DNA of 64,000 nucleotides from Bacillus manliponensis (GTDB lineage Bacteria > Bacillota > Bacilli > Bacillales > Bacillaceae_G), in assembly GCF_000712595.1 (NCBI RefSeq), contig NZ_JOTN01000001.1, forward strand, positions 233,901 to 297,900, written 5' to 3'. A model generated the notes under the pieces. That model saw nothing but the letters and a program-made list of their open reading frames with translations, was not told the DNA's origin and ran no database searches. This document shows positions 24,062 through 31,774 of this stretch, piece by piece. Each line of letters starts with the position of its first letter. Position 1 is the stretch's first letter. The position numbers and the translations under genes were made by a program.

Positions 24062-24970
24062 TTATTTATTTAATTCTAGGTGTTGTTTTAATGTATTCGA
24101 TACATTTTGGCGCTCTGCATCTGGAACGAAATAATACCAAACGCCACCTTGCTTACCGCCATCACCGTTTATTTGAATATCTTCTGAGTTTTGTAAACAG
24201 TTTTTATAGTTCTTTTGCATATCAAACATTTGATCTTGCGTTAAGTTCGTCTTCACGTTCTTTTGAATTGCCGCAAGTGCGTCACCGTAATTTGCTAAAG
24301 AAGAGAAGCTTGCTCCTTCCTTCGCAACAGCTTGCATCACTTGACGCTGACGCATTTGACGACCAAAATCACCGCGAGGGTCTTGCTTACGCATACGTGT
24401 ATATGCTAATGCTTCTTCACCATTTAAATGAATATTCCCTTTCGCGAATTGATGTCCGCCCTCTGTAAACTCTAAATCATTGTATACAGTAACACCACCA
24501 ACTGCATCAACAATATCTTTAAAACCTTCCATATTGACTTCAACATAATAATCAATTGGTATATCTAAGAAATTCTCCACAGTCGCAACAGACATATCTA
24601 TTCCGCCAAACGCATAGGCATGATTAATTTTATCTTTCTTTCCTTTACCAACAATCTCTGTATACGTATCACGTGGAATACTTACTGTTTTCATTGAATT
24701 TGTTTTCGGATTTAACGTAATTAACATTAAAGAATCAGAACGACCACGGTCACCTTCACGCTCATCTGCACCAATCATTAAAATGGACACAGGCTCTGAC
24801 TTCTCAACATCAACAATTGCATCACGCTTTGGAGAACGATCACGATCTAGTGGCTTATGTACTCCACTTAGCGTATCTGAAACATTAGAATACACGTTAT
24901 ACCCATAAATGCCTAAACCAACAACAATGACACCTACAATTCCTAAAATCCAAAACAGGAACTTCTTCAT
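24062..24970 (-). CDS. LytR-CpsA-Psr (LCP) family wall-polymer ligase
   Basis: The product has 302 residues from ATG 24970 (MKKFLFWILGIVGVIVVGLG; AGAAGG 8 nt upstream). One N-terminal membrane segment, then the LCP domain with conserved RSDSLMLITLNPKTNSMKTVSIPRDTY, the KINHAYAFGG block and the ALAYTRMRKQDPRGDFGRQMRQRQ arginine cluster that binds the polyprenyl diphosphate. LCP enzymes attach secondary wall polymers to peptidoglycan. Several paralogues exist in the group; which polymer this one handles is not visible. Confidence 0.9.
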   Translation of the reverse strand: MKKFLFWILGIVGVIVVGLGIYGYNVYSNVSDTLSGVHKPLDRDRSPKRDAIVDVEKSEPVSILMIGADEREGDRGRSDSLMLITLNPKTNSMKTVSIPRDTYTEIVGKGKKDKINHAYAFGGIDMSVATVENFLDIPIDYYVEVNMEGFKDIVDAVGGVTVYNDLEFTEGGHQFAKGNIHLNGEEALAYTRMRKQDPRGDFGRQMRQRQVMQAVAKEGASFSSLANYGDALAAIQKNVKTNLTQDQMFDMQKNYKNCLQNSEDIQINGDGGKQGGVWYYFVPDAERQNVSNTLKQHLELNK

Positions 24971-25165
24971 CTCTCCAACCTTCTTTCTAATTGTACACAA
25001 ACCACTTTACTTCATATCCATTTTAGAAAACTAAGACGAATATATGAAATAAAAACGACCTAAAATCTTTGCGTACATATTCCTTATGAAACATAAGTTT
25101 ATTATACGATATATCCAACTTTTTACCAGTAACACCTCCGTATTTCTTAAAATTCCCGAACAAAA

Positions 25166-25191
25166 AAGACACGCTCCAATCTACGTGTCTT
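25166..25191 (-). terminator. Terminator of fabZ
   Basis: Stem AAGACACG / CGTGTCTT, 10-base loop, then U run on the minus strand, directly after fabZ. Confidence 0.8.
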
Positions 25192-25200
25192 CTCTTCATA

Positions 25201-25635
25201 TTATTCCTGTTTTTCACCAAGTGCAAATGTAATTTCCGCTTCACAAGCAACTTCACCGTTCACTGTTGCTACTGCTTTCCCTTTTCCGATTGGGCCGCGT
25301 ACGCGCGTCATTTCTACTTCTAAGCGAAGTTGATCACCTGGGCGTACTTGTCTTTTAAAGCGGCAGCCGTCAATGCCAGCAAAGAACGCAAGGCGTCCAC
25401 GGTTCTCTTCTTTCTTTAATACGGCAACTGCTCCGACCTGTGCAAGTGCTTCTACAATTAATACACCTGGCATTACCGCATAACCTGGAAAGTGTCCATT
25501 AAAGAATTCTTCGTTTGCCGTTACATTTTTAATACCAATCGCTCGTTTTCCTTCTTCTACTTCTAAAATTTGATCAACGAGTAAAAACGGATAACGATGT
25601 GGGATAATTTCTTTAATTTGTTCAATATTCAACAT
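25201..25635 (-). CDS. fabZ: 3-hydroxyacyl-ACP dehydratase
   Basis: The product has 144 residues. Hotdog fold with the catalytic pair His48 ([14 protein letters not shown]) and Glu62 (LIVEALAQ). Type II fatty-acid synthesis, dehydration of 3-hydroxyacyl-ACP. Length and motif positions are typical for FabZ. Monocistronic here, with a full-length bcr1-like element about 85 bp upstream. Confidence 0.95.
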   Translation of the reverse strand: MLNIEQIKEIIPHRYPFLLVDQILEVEEGKRAIGIKNVTANEEFFNGHFPGYAVMPGVLIVEALAQVGAVAVLKKEENRGRLAFFAGIDGCRFKRQVRPGDQLRLEVEMTRVRGPIGKGKAVATVNGEVACEAEITFALGEKQE

Positions 25636-25720
25636 GTTCTCTCGCTCCTTTTTATCATTTAGTATTAGTATCTGGTTCTATTTTCATTATCCCATTTTCT
25701 TTCTCATTTGTCATTATAAA

Positions 25721-25868
25721 GTGAAACTTTAATCAGTGGGGGTTTTCTCCATCCCCCACTGATTATTAGTTGAACCAATCGGGCTTTTACGTGCTGTTTA
25801 TCTCCCACCTAAACTTCTTTACACTCCTCAAGCTTTGAGGTGGGAGGTTTACAGCACGTTAATGCGGG
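25721..25868 (+). mobile_element. bcr1-like repeat, copy 4 (longest, 148 bp)
   Basis: Starts GTGAAACTTTAATCAGTGGG and ends GTTAATGCGGG, with ATAAA at both edges (25716-25720, 25869-25873). Two inverted-repeat blocks: AATCAGTGGGGG / CCCCCACTGATT and CTCCCACCTAAACTTC...CAAGCTTTGAGGTGGGAG. With one flank it measures about 153 bp, the size I recall for bcr1. It serves as the reference for the three shorter copies in this window. Confidence 0.85.
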
Positions 25869-25873
25869 ATAAA

Positions 25874-26190
25874 AAAAAGAAGCAGCTCATCTGCTTCTGG
25901 TCATTTTATTAAAAAAATGCATACACTCTTCTACTCTATATATTCGGTATAACAATCATTATTACAGCTCGCATGGAGGAAAAAAGAGTGTATGCCCAAG
26001 TTAGGGGAAGTTCATATACAAAACCATATATGTACTTCATATGTCGTATTCCCGTTCATTATATTATAATTTCTTGTAATATGAAAAACCCGAAAAACCG
26101 ACATTTTTTAGCAAAAAATCTTGTATTTTGTCTATTTTCCTTTCATTTCCTCTCATTTTCTTAAAAACGTTATATTTTTAATATTAAATA
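25874..26190. other. fabZ-mbl gap: stem-loops, no gene
   Basis: After bcr1-like copy 4 comes a hairpin GAAGCAG...CTGCTTC (25878-25896). A 12-base perfect inverted repeat follows, GCATACACTCTT (25919-25930) with AAGAGTGTATGC (25984-25995), around a 53-base AT-rich loop. The rest to 26190 is plain AT-rich sequence. The only ORF here has no convincing ribosome site or composition. Confidence 0.45.
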
Positions 26191-26192
26191 TA

Positions 26193-26226
26193 AAAATCCA
26201 CTAAACAAATATGCTTAGTGGATTTT
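26193..26226. terminator. Terminator of mbl
   Basis: Stem AAAATCCACTA / TAGTGGATTTT with A and T runs, nine bases after the mbl stop. Confidence 0.85.
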
Positions 26227-26234
26227 CTATCATT

Positions 26235-27236
26235 TTATAACAATGCACGACGCGGTAATTTATCGATATTCTCAAGCATAATGCCTGTTCCAACCGCAAC
26301 GCAGTGCATTGGATTTTCAGCGATTAATACTGGTACTTTTAATTCTTCTGCAAGAAGCATATCGATACCGTGTAATAATGCACCGCCGCCTGTTAAAATA
26401 ACACCGCGGTCAATAATGTCTGCAGATAATTCAGGTGGTGTACGCTCTAACACACCTTTTGCAGCTTGTACAATAACAGCTGCATTCTCTTTTAATGCTT
26501 CTGTAATCTCTTCAGAGCATACTGTAATTGTACGAGGTAGACCCGTTACCATGTCACGTCCGCGAATATCAAGAGTTTCGCTGCGTGCACCTGGGAATAC
26601 TGTACCAACTTTAATTTTAATATCTTCTGCTGTACGCTCTCCGATTAACAACTTATACTTGCGTTTAATGTAGCTTAAAATTTCCATGTCGAACTTATCG
26701 CCCGCCATCTTAATAGAGGAGGAGGTAACAATATCACCCATAGAAAGTACTGCAATATCAGTTGTACCTCCACCAATATCAACAACCATGTTACCGCTTG
26801 GTTGGAAAATTTCCATTCCAGCACCAACAGCAGCTACTTTTGGTTCTTCTTCTAAGTATACTTTTTTACCGCCAGATCTCTCAGCAGCTTCACGAATTGC
26901 TTTTTGTTCGACAGATGTGATGTTTGTTGGACAGCAAATTAAAATACGAGGTTTAGATAAGAAGCCTTTTACATCAAGTTTGTTAATGAAATGCTTTAAC
27001 ATTGCTTCTGTAATTTCAAAGTCAGCAATTACCCCATCTTTTAGCGGACGAATTGCTACAATATTACCAGGTGTACGCCCTACCATGCGTCTTGCTTCTT
27101 CACCTACAGCTAATACTTTTCCAGTATTACGATCGATTGCTACCACAGACGGTTCGTTTAATACGATTCCTTTACCTTTAACATGAATTAATACGTTGGC
27201 CGTGCCAAGATCTATTCCGATATCTCTCGCAAACAT
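26235..27236 (-). CDS. mbl: MreB-like actin homologue Mbl
   Basis: The product has 333 residues. Actin-fold phosphate loops DIGIDLGTANVLIHVKGKGIV and VVDIGGGTTDIAVLS, plus adenosine loop ILTGGGALLHGID. Length and the location directly after spoIIID identify Mbl instead of MreB, the same order as in B. subtilis. It organises lateral wall synthesis at the membrane. Confidence 0.93.
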   Translation of the reverse strand: MFARDIGIDLGTANVLIHVKGKGIVLNEPSVVAIDRNTGKVLAVGEEARRMVGRTPGNIVAIRPLKDGVIADFEITEAMLKHFINKLDVKGFLSKPRILICCPTNITSVEQKAIREAAERSGGKKVYLEEEPKVAAVGAGMEIFQPSGNMVVDIGGGTTDIAVLSMGDIVTSSSIKMAGDKFDMEILSYIKRKYKLLIGERTAEDIKIKVGTVFPGARSETLDIRGRDMVTGLPRTITVCSEEITEALKENAAVIVQAAKGVLERTPPELSADIIDRGVILTGGGALLHGIDMLLAEELKVPVLIAENPMHCVAVGTGIMLENIDKLPRRALL

Positions 27237-27395
27237 TCCTGTTTTTCCTCCTTGATATTCAATCAGGTTGAACCCGAATTCTTATGCACCTAATTTTTAA
27301 TTTTATCATAATTTTAACAGAAACGTAACATTAGAAACAGGAATTGTAATGAAAATATACCCTATTTCTTCGGAATGTTTGCCTTGTGCAAAGGA

Positions 27396-27665
27396 TTAAC
27401 GCACAGGATTTTCGGAATCTTCTTTCTGATACTTCTGCTTTGTTGCTTCGCCGCCACGCAAGTGACGAATGGACTTGTGATAATCTAAAATTTCCTTCAC
27501 TTCATTTGCGAGCTCTGGATTAATTTCTGGTAAGCGCTCTGTCAAATCTTTATGAACAGTACTTTTTGACACCCCAAATTCTTTCGCAATAACGCGAACT
27601 GTCTTTCTTGTCTCCACGATATATTTTCCAATCTTGATAGTTCTCTCTTTGATGTAATCGTGCAC
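27396..27665 (-). CDS. spoIIID: Sporulation transcription factor SpoIIID
   Basis: The product has 89 residues, beginning HDYIKERTIKIGKYIVETRKTV after a GTG start at 27665. GGGAGG precedes this GTG; the frame extends upstream but the match to SpoIIID starts here. The helix-turn-helix is VRVIAKEFGVSKSTVHKDLTERL, with a C-terminal basic region (HKSIRHLRGGEATKQKY) that also contacts DNA. It controls mother-cell genes with sigma-E and sigma-K. Upstream of mbl as in other bacilli. Confidence 0.95.
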   Translation of the reverse strand: MHDYIKERTIKIGKYIVETRKTVRVIAKEFGVSKSTVHKDLTERLPEINPELANEVKEILDYHKSIRHLRGGEATKQKYQKEDSENPVR

Positions 27666-27982
27666 ACCACTCGCCTCCCTAAATTGGATGTGAGAAGTGT
27701 GAAATGAGACTCGCTGCACAGGACTAAGAAGTAAGTTTGAATGCTGATTATAAAGATGAAACATTTTCGGGTTTATAATAAAATGATCCACGATTTCTCA
27801 CCTCAAACACTCTCTTAGCTTTCGTTTATAACATTGTATTGCTCGCCTTGTATTTATATGCTACAAGTTCTGTATTTTTGCGGACTAAGTGTAGAAAAAA
27901 GTGAAAGAACTCTCTCTTTTTCAAATAAGGAAACACCTTTCAACTTACTCCGTCTAACGGCGACACCTTTTTTAAAAATAAA

Positions 27983-28016
27983 AAAGGACAACCCGCTCCA
28001 TGCGGATTATCCTTTT
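27983..28016 (-). terminator. Terminator of the lipoprotein gene
   Basis: On the minus strand, AAAGGATAATCCGC pairs with GCGGGTTGTCCTTT (G-U pairs included), followed by a U run. The rest of the 27666-27982 gap holds the spoIIID upstream region, where I see no certain promoter. Confidence 0.8.
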
Positions 28017-28046
28017 TCAAGTAGAGAAACAATGATTCTCACTGTA

Positions 28047-28424
28047 TTAATGTGACTTTTTAGGCTCGCCTAACTTTGCTTCGCCTGTAAATTGTGTATC
28101 AACTTTACCGTTTGCATCTTTCGCATATATCTTTACGAAATATACGCCTGGCTCGTCTGTTTTATACGTAAACGTGTCTTCTTTTTGATAAGACACTTTA
28201 TCTACTACTTTATTATCTCTGTAAATAGAGTATGCATACGTAACATCTTCGCTATCTGTTTTTGCTGATACTGTAAATTCATGATCACCATTTGCTTCGA
28301 TATGCGTTTCTGAAATTTGCACGCTCTTTACTTTCTCTTCCCCTGCTTTACTTTCTTTTGTTTCTTGACCACAACCAGCTAAAACTGTAACTGCTACTGC
28401 GAACCCTACCATTAACTTCTTCAT
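28047..28424 (-). CDS. Small lipoprotein
   Basis: The product has 125 residues from ATG 28424. A lipobox (VLAGC at residues 16-20) ends the signal peptide. The mature part is a single beta-rich domain (FTVSAKTDSEDVTYAYSIYRDNKVVDKVSYQKED...YFVKIYAKDANGKV) of immunoglobulin or triple-tyrosine type. Extracytoplasmic, membrane-anchored by lipid; function unknown. Confidence 0.8.
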   Translation of the reverse strand: MKKLMVGFAVAVTVLAGCGQETKESKAGEEKVKSVQISETHIEANGDHEFTVSAKTDSEDVTYAYSIYRDNKVVDKVSYQKEDTFTYKTDEPGVYFVKIYAKDANGKVDTQFTGEAKLGEPKKSH

Positions 28425-28549
28425 ATACAATTACTCCTCCTTTATGGACACATCAACAACCATTTTACCAAGAATTACAGAGGAATTGTACTTTATAATG
28501 ATTATTCTTTTTGACTATTTATTAAAATTTTTTCCAGGCTCAAAAAATA

Positions 28550-28569
28550 ACGCCTTTTTTAACAGGCGT
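28550..28569 (-). terminator. Terminator of the 43-residue membrane protein
   Basis: Short stem ACGCC / GGCGT followed by an A-rich stretch that reads as U run on the minus strand. It touches the stop codon of the small gene. Confidence 0.65.
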
Positions 28570-28700
28570 CATTCTTTTCTCTTACATTCTTCAAGAATTG
28601 TGCGGCGGGGGACTTTCTTTTTGCTAGCTACAATCTGATAAAAAGAAAATAAAATAACCAATAAAATAAGAGCAGTTACAATAACAAACAAAAAGGACAT
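28569..28700 (-). CDS. 43-residue single-pass membrane protein
   Basis: On the minus strand, ATG 28700 follows GGAGGCGAGCCG. The peptide begins MSFLFVIVTALILLVILFSF, continues YQIVASKKKVPRRTILEE and ends CKRKE at TGA 28569-28571. One transmembrane helix (about 2-21) is followed by a strongly basic cytoplasmic tail. A terminator follows immediately. Good ribosome site, a fitting composition and a tight terminator argue for a real gene that length cut-offs would miss. Function unknown; regulation of a neighbouring sporulation or wall process is possible. Confidence 0.7.
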   Translation of the reverse strand: MSFLFVIVTALILLVILFSFYQIVASKKKVPRRTILEECKRKE

Positions 28701-28803
28701 CGGCTCGCCTCCTTCTATACATATTTATATTCAAGAATTACACCCAAATTCCTTGCCATCATCACGTTTTCCTTAAATTATAATTTATTTTTATATAAAA
28801 ATA

Positions 28804-28838
28804 AAAAAATCAACTCCAAGTGCAGGAGTTGATTTTTT
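28804..28838 (-). terminator. Terminator of spoIIQ
   Basis: Stem AAATCAACTCC / GGAGTTGATTT with flanking A and T runs. Confidence 0.85.
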
Positions 28839-28854
28839 GCTCATTTTATATTGC

Positions 28855-29886
28855 TTACTCAGCAGAATTTGAATGTTCTTCTGTTTGTTGATTAGAAGAA
28901 CCACTTGTTGACTTCTCTTCTTTCTTCTCTTCAGAAGAACCGCTCGTTGATTTCTCCTCTTTCTTCTCTTCAGAAGAACCACTTGTTGATTTCTCCTCTT
29001 TCTTCTCTTCAGAAGAACCGCTCGTTGATTTCTCTTCTTTCTTCTCCTCAGAAGAACCACTTGTTGATTTCTCTTCTTTCTTCTCCTCAGAAGAACCACT
29101 TGTTGATTTCTCTTCTTTCTTCTCTTCAGAAGAACCGCTCGTTGATTTCTCTTCTTTCTTGCCTTCAGAAGAGCCGCTTGTTGACTTCTCTTCCTTCTTC
29201 TTATCTTCACCGTCTACTTTAATATCTGTAACAGACTTTTCAATGTAACGCTCTGGGTTTACCGCTACGTTATTTTTGCGGACTTCAAAATGAACGTGAT
29301 AACCAGCGTCTTTGTTCACTTCATTTAAACCAGATTTACCGATCACTTCACCTTGTGCAACGCGCATGCCTTCTTCAACCTTTACGCTACCTAAACTTTG
29401 GTAAAACGTCGTCACACCATTTCCGCTATCAACCGTTACAACATACCCAAGAAGCGCATCTTTCTCTGCTCTTGTTACAGTTCCGCTTAATGCAGCTGTT
29501 ACATCAAACTCTTTTCCATCTTTTGCTGCAATATCGATTCCTGTATTTGCAGTGTATGTGTTGTTATAAAAGACAAGTGCTGCTTCCTGCTCTGCTTCAG
29601 TTCCACTACGATCATAAAACTTTTTCTTCAAAACTGTTTCTGTTCCTTTTGCTACTGGCATCTTCAACATTTCCGAAGAATTAATAACCGGTACTGCTGG
29701 ATTTTCATCTTGGCTATACGGATTTGCTTGTTCTTTATTTGGCTTACTTGGATTTGCAGCCTGGTACCAAAGCGCAACAGATAAAATTATCGCTGCACAA
29801 GCAATGTATAATGTTGGAAAAACCCAGCGTTTTTGAAACATATGAACTACTTTTCGAGAAGACTTCTTGTTTTCCCTCTCTCTCAT
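28855..29886 (-). CDS. spoIIQ: SpoIIQ, degenerate LytM/M23 protein with tandem-repeat tail
   Basis: The product has 343 residues; B. subtilis SpoIIQ has about 283. One membrane segment (about 24-42). LytM domain at about 105-225: HVHFEV is intact, but the first metal ligand is replaced (TANTGIDIAA instead of HxGxDI), as in B. subtilis SpoIIQ, so it is probably not an active endopeptidase. The C-terminus carries eight KKEEKSTSGSSEE-type 13-residue repeats absent from B. subtilis. SpoIIQ sits in the forespore membrane and binds SpoIIIAH in the engulfment channel. Confidence 0.92.
   Translation of the reverse strand: MRERENKKSSRKVVHMFQKRWVFPTLYIACAAIILSVALWYQAANPSKPNKEQANPYSQDENPAVPVINSSEMLKMPVAKGTETVLKKKFYDRSGTEAEQEAALVFYNNTYTANTGIDIAAKDGKEFDVTAALSGTVTRAEKDALLGYVVTVDSGNGVTTFYQSLGSVKVEEGMRVAQGEVIGKSGLNEVNKDAGYHVHFEVRKNNVAVNPERYIEKSVTDIKVDGEDKKKEEKSTSGSSEGKKEEKSTSGSSEEKKEEKSTSGSSEEKKEEKSTSGSSEEKKEEKSTSGSSEEKKEEKSTSGSSEEKKEEKSTSGSSEEKKEEKSTSGSSNQQTEEHSNSAE
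28903..29207 (-). repeat. 39-bp coding tandem repeat in spoIIQ
   Basis: Eight in-frame copies coding KKEEKSTSGSSEE, nearly identical at DNA level. Copies alternate between CTTGTTGA and CTCGTTGA variants. Such arrays expand and contract by slippage, so length probably varies among strains. Confidence 0.9.
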
Positions 29887-30023
29887 TCTATCATCACCTC
29901 AGCAATCATTTTGAACAAGAATACCGCTTCCTATACACATTACAACTCATTATCTTTCGACAAAAACTGTAAAAATATGTATCCATTCTGCAAAATTTCC
30001 GAGGAAATGATAAAAAATAGAAA

Positions 30024-30053
30024 AAACTGAGCACCTTGGCTCAGTTTTTAGTC
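30024..30053. terminator. Terminator of the ABC-2 operon
   Basis: Stem AAAACTGAGC / GCTCAGTTTT with T run; overlaps the permease stop. Confidence 0.85.
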
Positions 30054-30755
30054 TAGTTGTTTCTTTTTATAAGTGAATAAACAAGCAATAAGAGCTATTA
30101 CCACCCAAACAGAAACATTTAATATATGCATATCAATCGCAGCGAATCCTTTTCCTTCAAAAATACTAAGTAGTGCTAAACCAAGATGATCCATTGGTAA
30201 AAATGATAAAACCTCTTTTATAAATTCATTGTCAATCATACGTTGTAATACAGGAGTACCTATTAACAACATCATGAATGGTGTTCCAATTACAGATACA
30301 TGAACCATATTTTTAGATACTAGCCCAATAATTGTCCCAACTATGATGGTAAACAACGTCCCCAACAAAAGAACAATCCCTAATAAAAGTTGATTTACTT
30401 TCACTATATCTAATATAAACAGACTGGCAACACTTAAAATAACAGATAAAAGAATAACCGGTAACGCCTTCCCGCATAATACCTCTAGTGCGGAAGCAGG
30501 AGATAGCATAACAACGCGTAACGTGTGCTTTTCTTTCTCTTCAGCAATTAACGTCGCTTGCACAAGCATTGTTACCATACACCAAATCATCGCAATGACA
30601 ATCACCGCCAAAACTTCTTTTCCTCCTTGCATCTGTCTATAAAATAACGCTAGCGCAAGTGGTACCATTGTCATTAATAACATTTGTGCATTACTCTTTA
30701 AATCTTGCATCTCTTTTCGGAAAATAGCTGAAAATCTCTTTAATGAAAATGTCAT
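30048..30755 (-). CDS. ABC-2 type transporter permease
   Basis: The product has 235 residues with six hydrophobic segments and a cytoplasmic N-terminus (FSAIFRKEMQDLKSN) typical of ABC-2 permeases of the NatB/CcmB-like kind. It shares one base with the ATPase gene stop, so the two are coupled. Substrate unknown. Regulated in all likelihood by the ABC/LytTR protein upstream. Confidence 0.85.
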   Translation of the reverse strand: MTFSLKRFSAIFRKEMQDLKSNAQMLLMTMVPLALALFYRQMQGGKEVLAVIVIAMIWCMVTMLVQATLIAEEKEKHTLRVVMLSPASALEVLCGKALPVILLSVILSVASLFILDIVKVNQLLLGIVLLLGTLFTIIVGTIIGLVSKNMVHVSVIGTPFMMLLIGTPVLQRMIDNEFIKEVLSFLPMDHLGLALLSIFEGKGFAAIDMHILNVSVWVVIALIACLFTYKKKQLD

Positions 30756-31597
30756 TATAATCCCCTCCCAGTTACTTCAATGAAAATGTCTCCTAACGTT
30801 GGCTCATACGAATGAATTGATAATAACTCCCCATTTTTCATCCATTCAGAAATTCGTTTTGCACCAAGTTCATCTTTTTGCACTGTTTCTTTTCGCTTTT
30901 CTGTTAATACAACTTCAATTTTATCTTTCGCATACTTTAGACGGAAGTTTTCAGGTGTATCAAGCGCCACAATTTCTCCTCCGCATAAGAAAGCAATGCG
31001 ATCACAAAGTGTTTCTGCTTCATCCATATTGTGCGTTGTTAAGAAGATTGTTGTTCCTTCCTTATTTAACTCTCGTAAGATATTATGAATGTTTTGTACG
31101 TTCACCGGGTCTAATGCAGATGTTGGTTCATCTAAAAAGAGCATATCCGGCTTATGAAGAATTGCTCTCGCTAACGTTACGCGCTGCTTCATCCCCTTTG
31201 ATAGCTTCTTCACGAGCGTCTTCTTATCATCTAACAGGTTCACTTGTGCTAACACTTCGTCAATACGCTCTTTTTTGCAATCATATAAATCACAAAATAA
31301 TAGTAAATTGTCATAAATGCTTAATCGTTCATATAGACCGCTATTATCTGTTAAAATGCCAATTCGTTTATAATCAATGCTATTGGGTCCTGTAATATCT
31401 CTTCCTAACACGCTCACTTTTCCAACGCTATGAAGTAATTGAGATGTTAAAATTTTCACCGTCGTTGTTTTCCCAGATCCACTTGGCCCAAGAAAGCCGA
31501 AAATCTCACCTTGTTTTACTTCAATATTTAAATTACGAAGTGCCGTCTTACTATCGAATGTTTTCATTACATCCTTCATTTCAATTGCTAACGCCAT
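30755..31597 (-). CDS. ABC transporter ATP-binding protein
   Basis: The product has 280 residues. Walker A GPSGSGKTT (about 37-45), signature LSKGMKQRVTLARAI, Walker B LFLDEPTSALD, H loop TTHNMDE. C-terminal extension of about 60 residues as in drug or bacitracin-type exporters. Pairs with the permease at 30048. Starts 177 bases after the LytTR regulator. Confidence 0.9.
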   Translation of the reverse strand: MALAIEMKDVMKTFDSKTALRNLNIEVKQGEIFGFLGPSGSGKTTTVKILTSQLLHSVGKVSVLGRDITGPNSIDYKRIGILTDNSGLYERLSIYDNLLLFCDLYDCKKERIDEVLAQVNLLDDKKTLVKKLSKGMKQRVTLARAILHKPDMLFLDEPTSALDPVNVQNIHNILRELNKEGTTIFLTTHNMDEAETLCDRIAFLCGGEIVALDTPENFRLKYAKDKIEVVLTEKRKETVQKDELGAKRISEWMKNGELLSIHSYEPTLGDIFIEVTGRGL

Positions 31598-31659
31598 CTC
31601 ATCATCCCCTTTATTCGTTTCGCTTTTCTTGATTCAATCATATGCGAAAGAAAAAGAGG

Positions 31660-31700
31660 GTGCAGTAAAATACCGGTAAAAGGAGTATTTTTACCGGTGG
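31660..31700. promoter_or_regulatory. Inverted repeat upstream of the ABC-2 operon
   Basis: ACCGGTAAAA ... TTTTACCGGT with a 6-base spacer, in the gap between the LytTR regulator and the ATPase gene, about 65-95 bases before its ATG. The core resembles half of a LytTR box. Candidate operator for the neighbouring regulator. Confidence 0.5.
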
Positions 31701-31774
31701 ATGGAGCATTATTTTCGCTTATTGGAACATCATTTTTATGAATGGTGCAATAGAAACTCTGAATGGAGATGCTT

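Noticed and set aside
25001-25256. Minus-strand ORF between the LCP gene and fabZ
   Set aside because: It runs through the fabZ 3' end and terminator in another frame, with no ribosome site.
25973-26164. 63-residue ORF in the fabZ-mbl gap
   Set aside because: Composition resembles intergenic sequence, it contains one arm of an inverted repeat and has no family resemblance.
26686-27186. 166-residue plus-strand ORF opposite mbl
   Set aside because: Antisense shadow of mbl with the Ser/Pro/Ile bias common to such frames.
28904-29210. CRISPR-like regular repeat
   Set aside because: It is a coding tandem repeat within spoIIQ.
28791-29222. Arg/Lys/Leu-rich ORFs over the spoIIQ repeat on both strands
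   Set aside because: Shadow frames created by the 39-bp repeat; no independent start signals.
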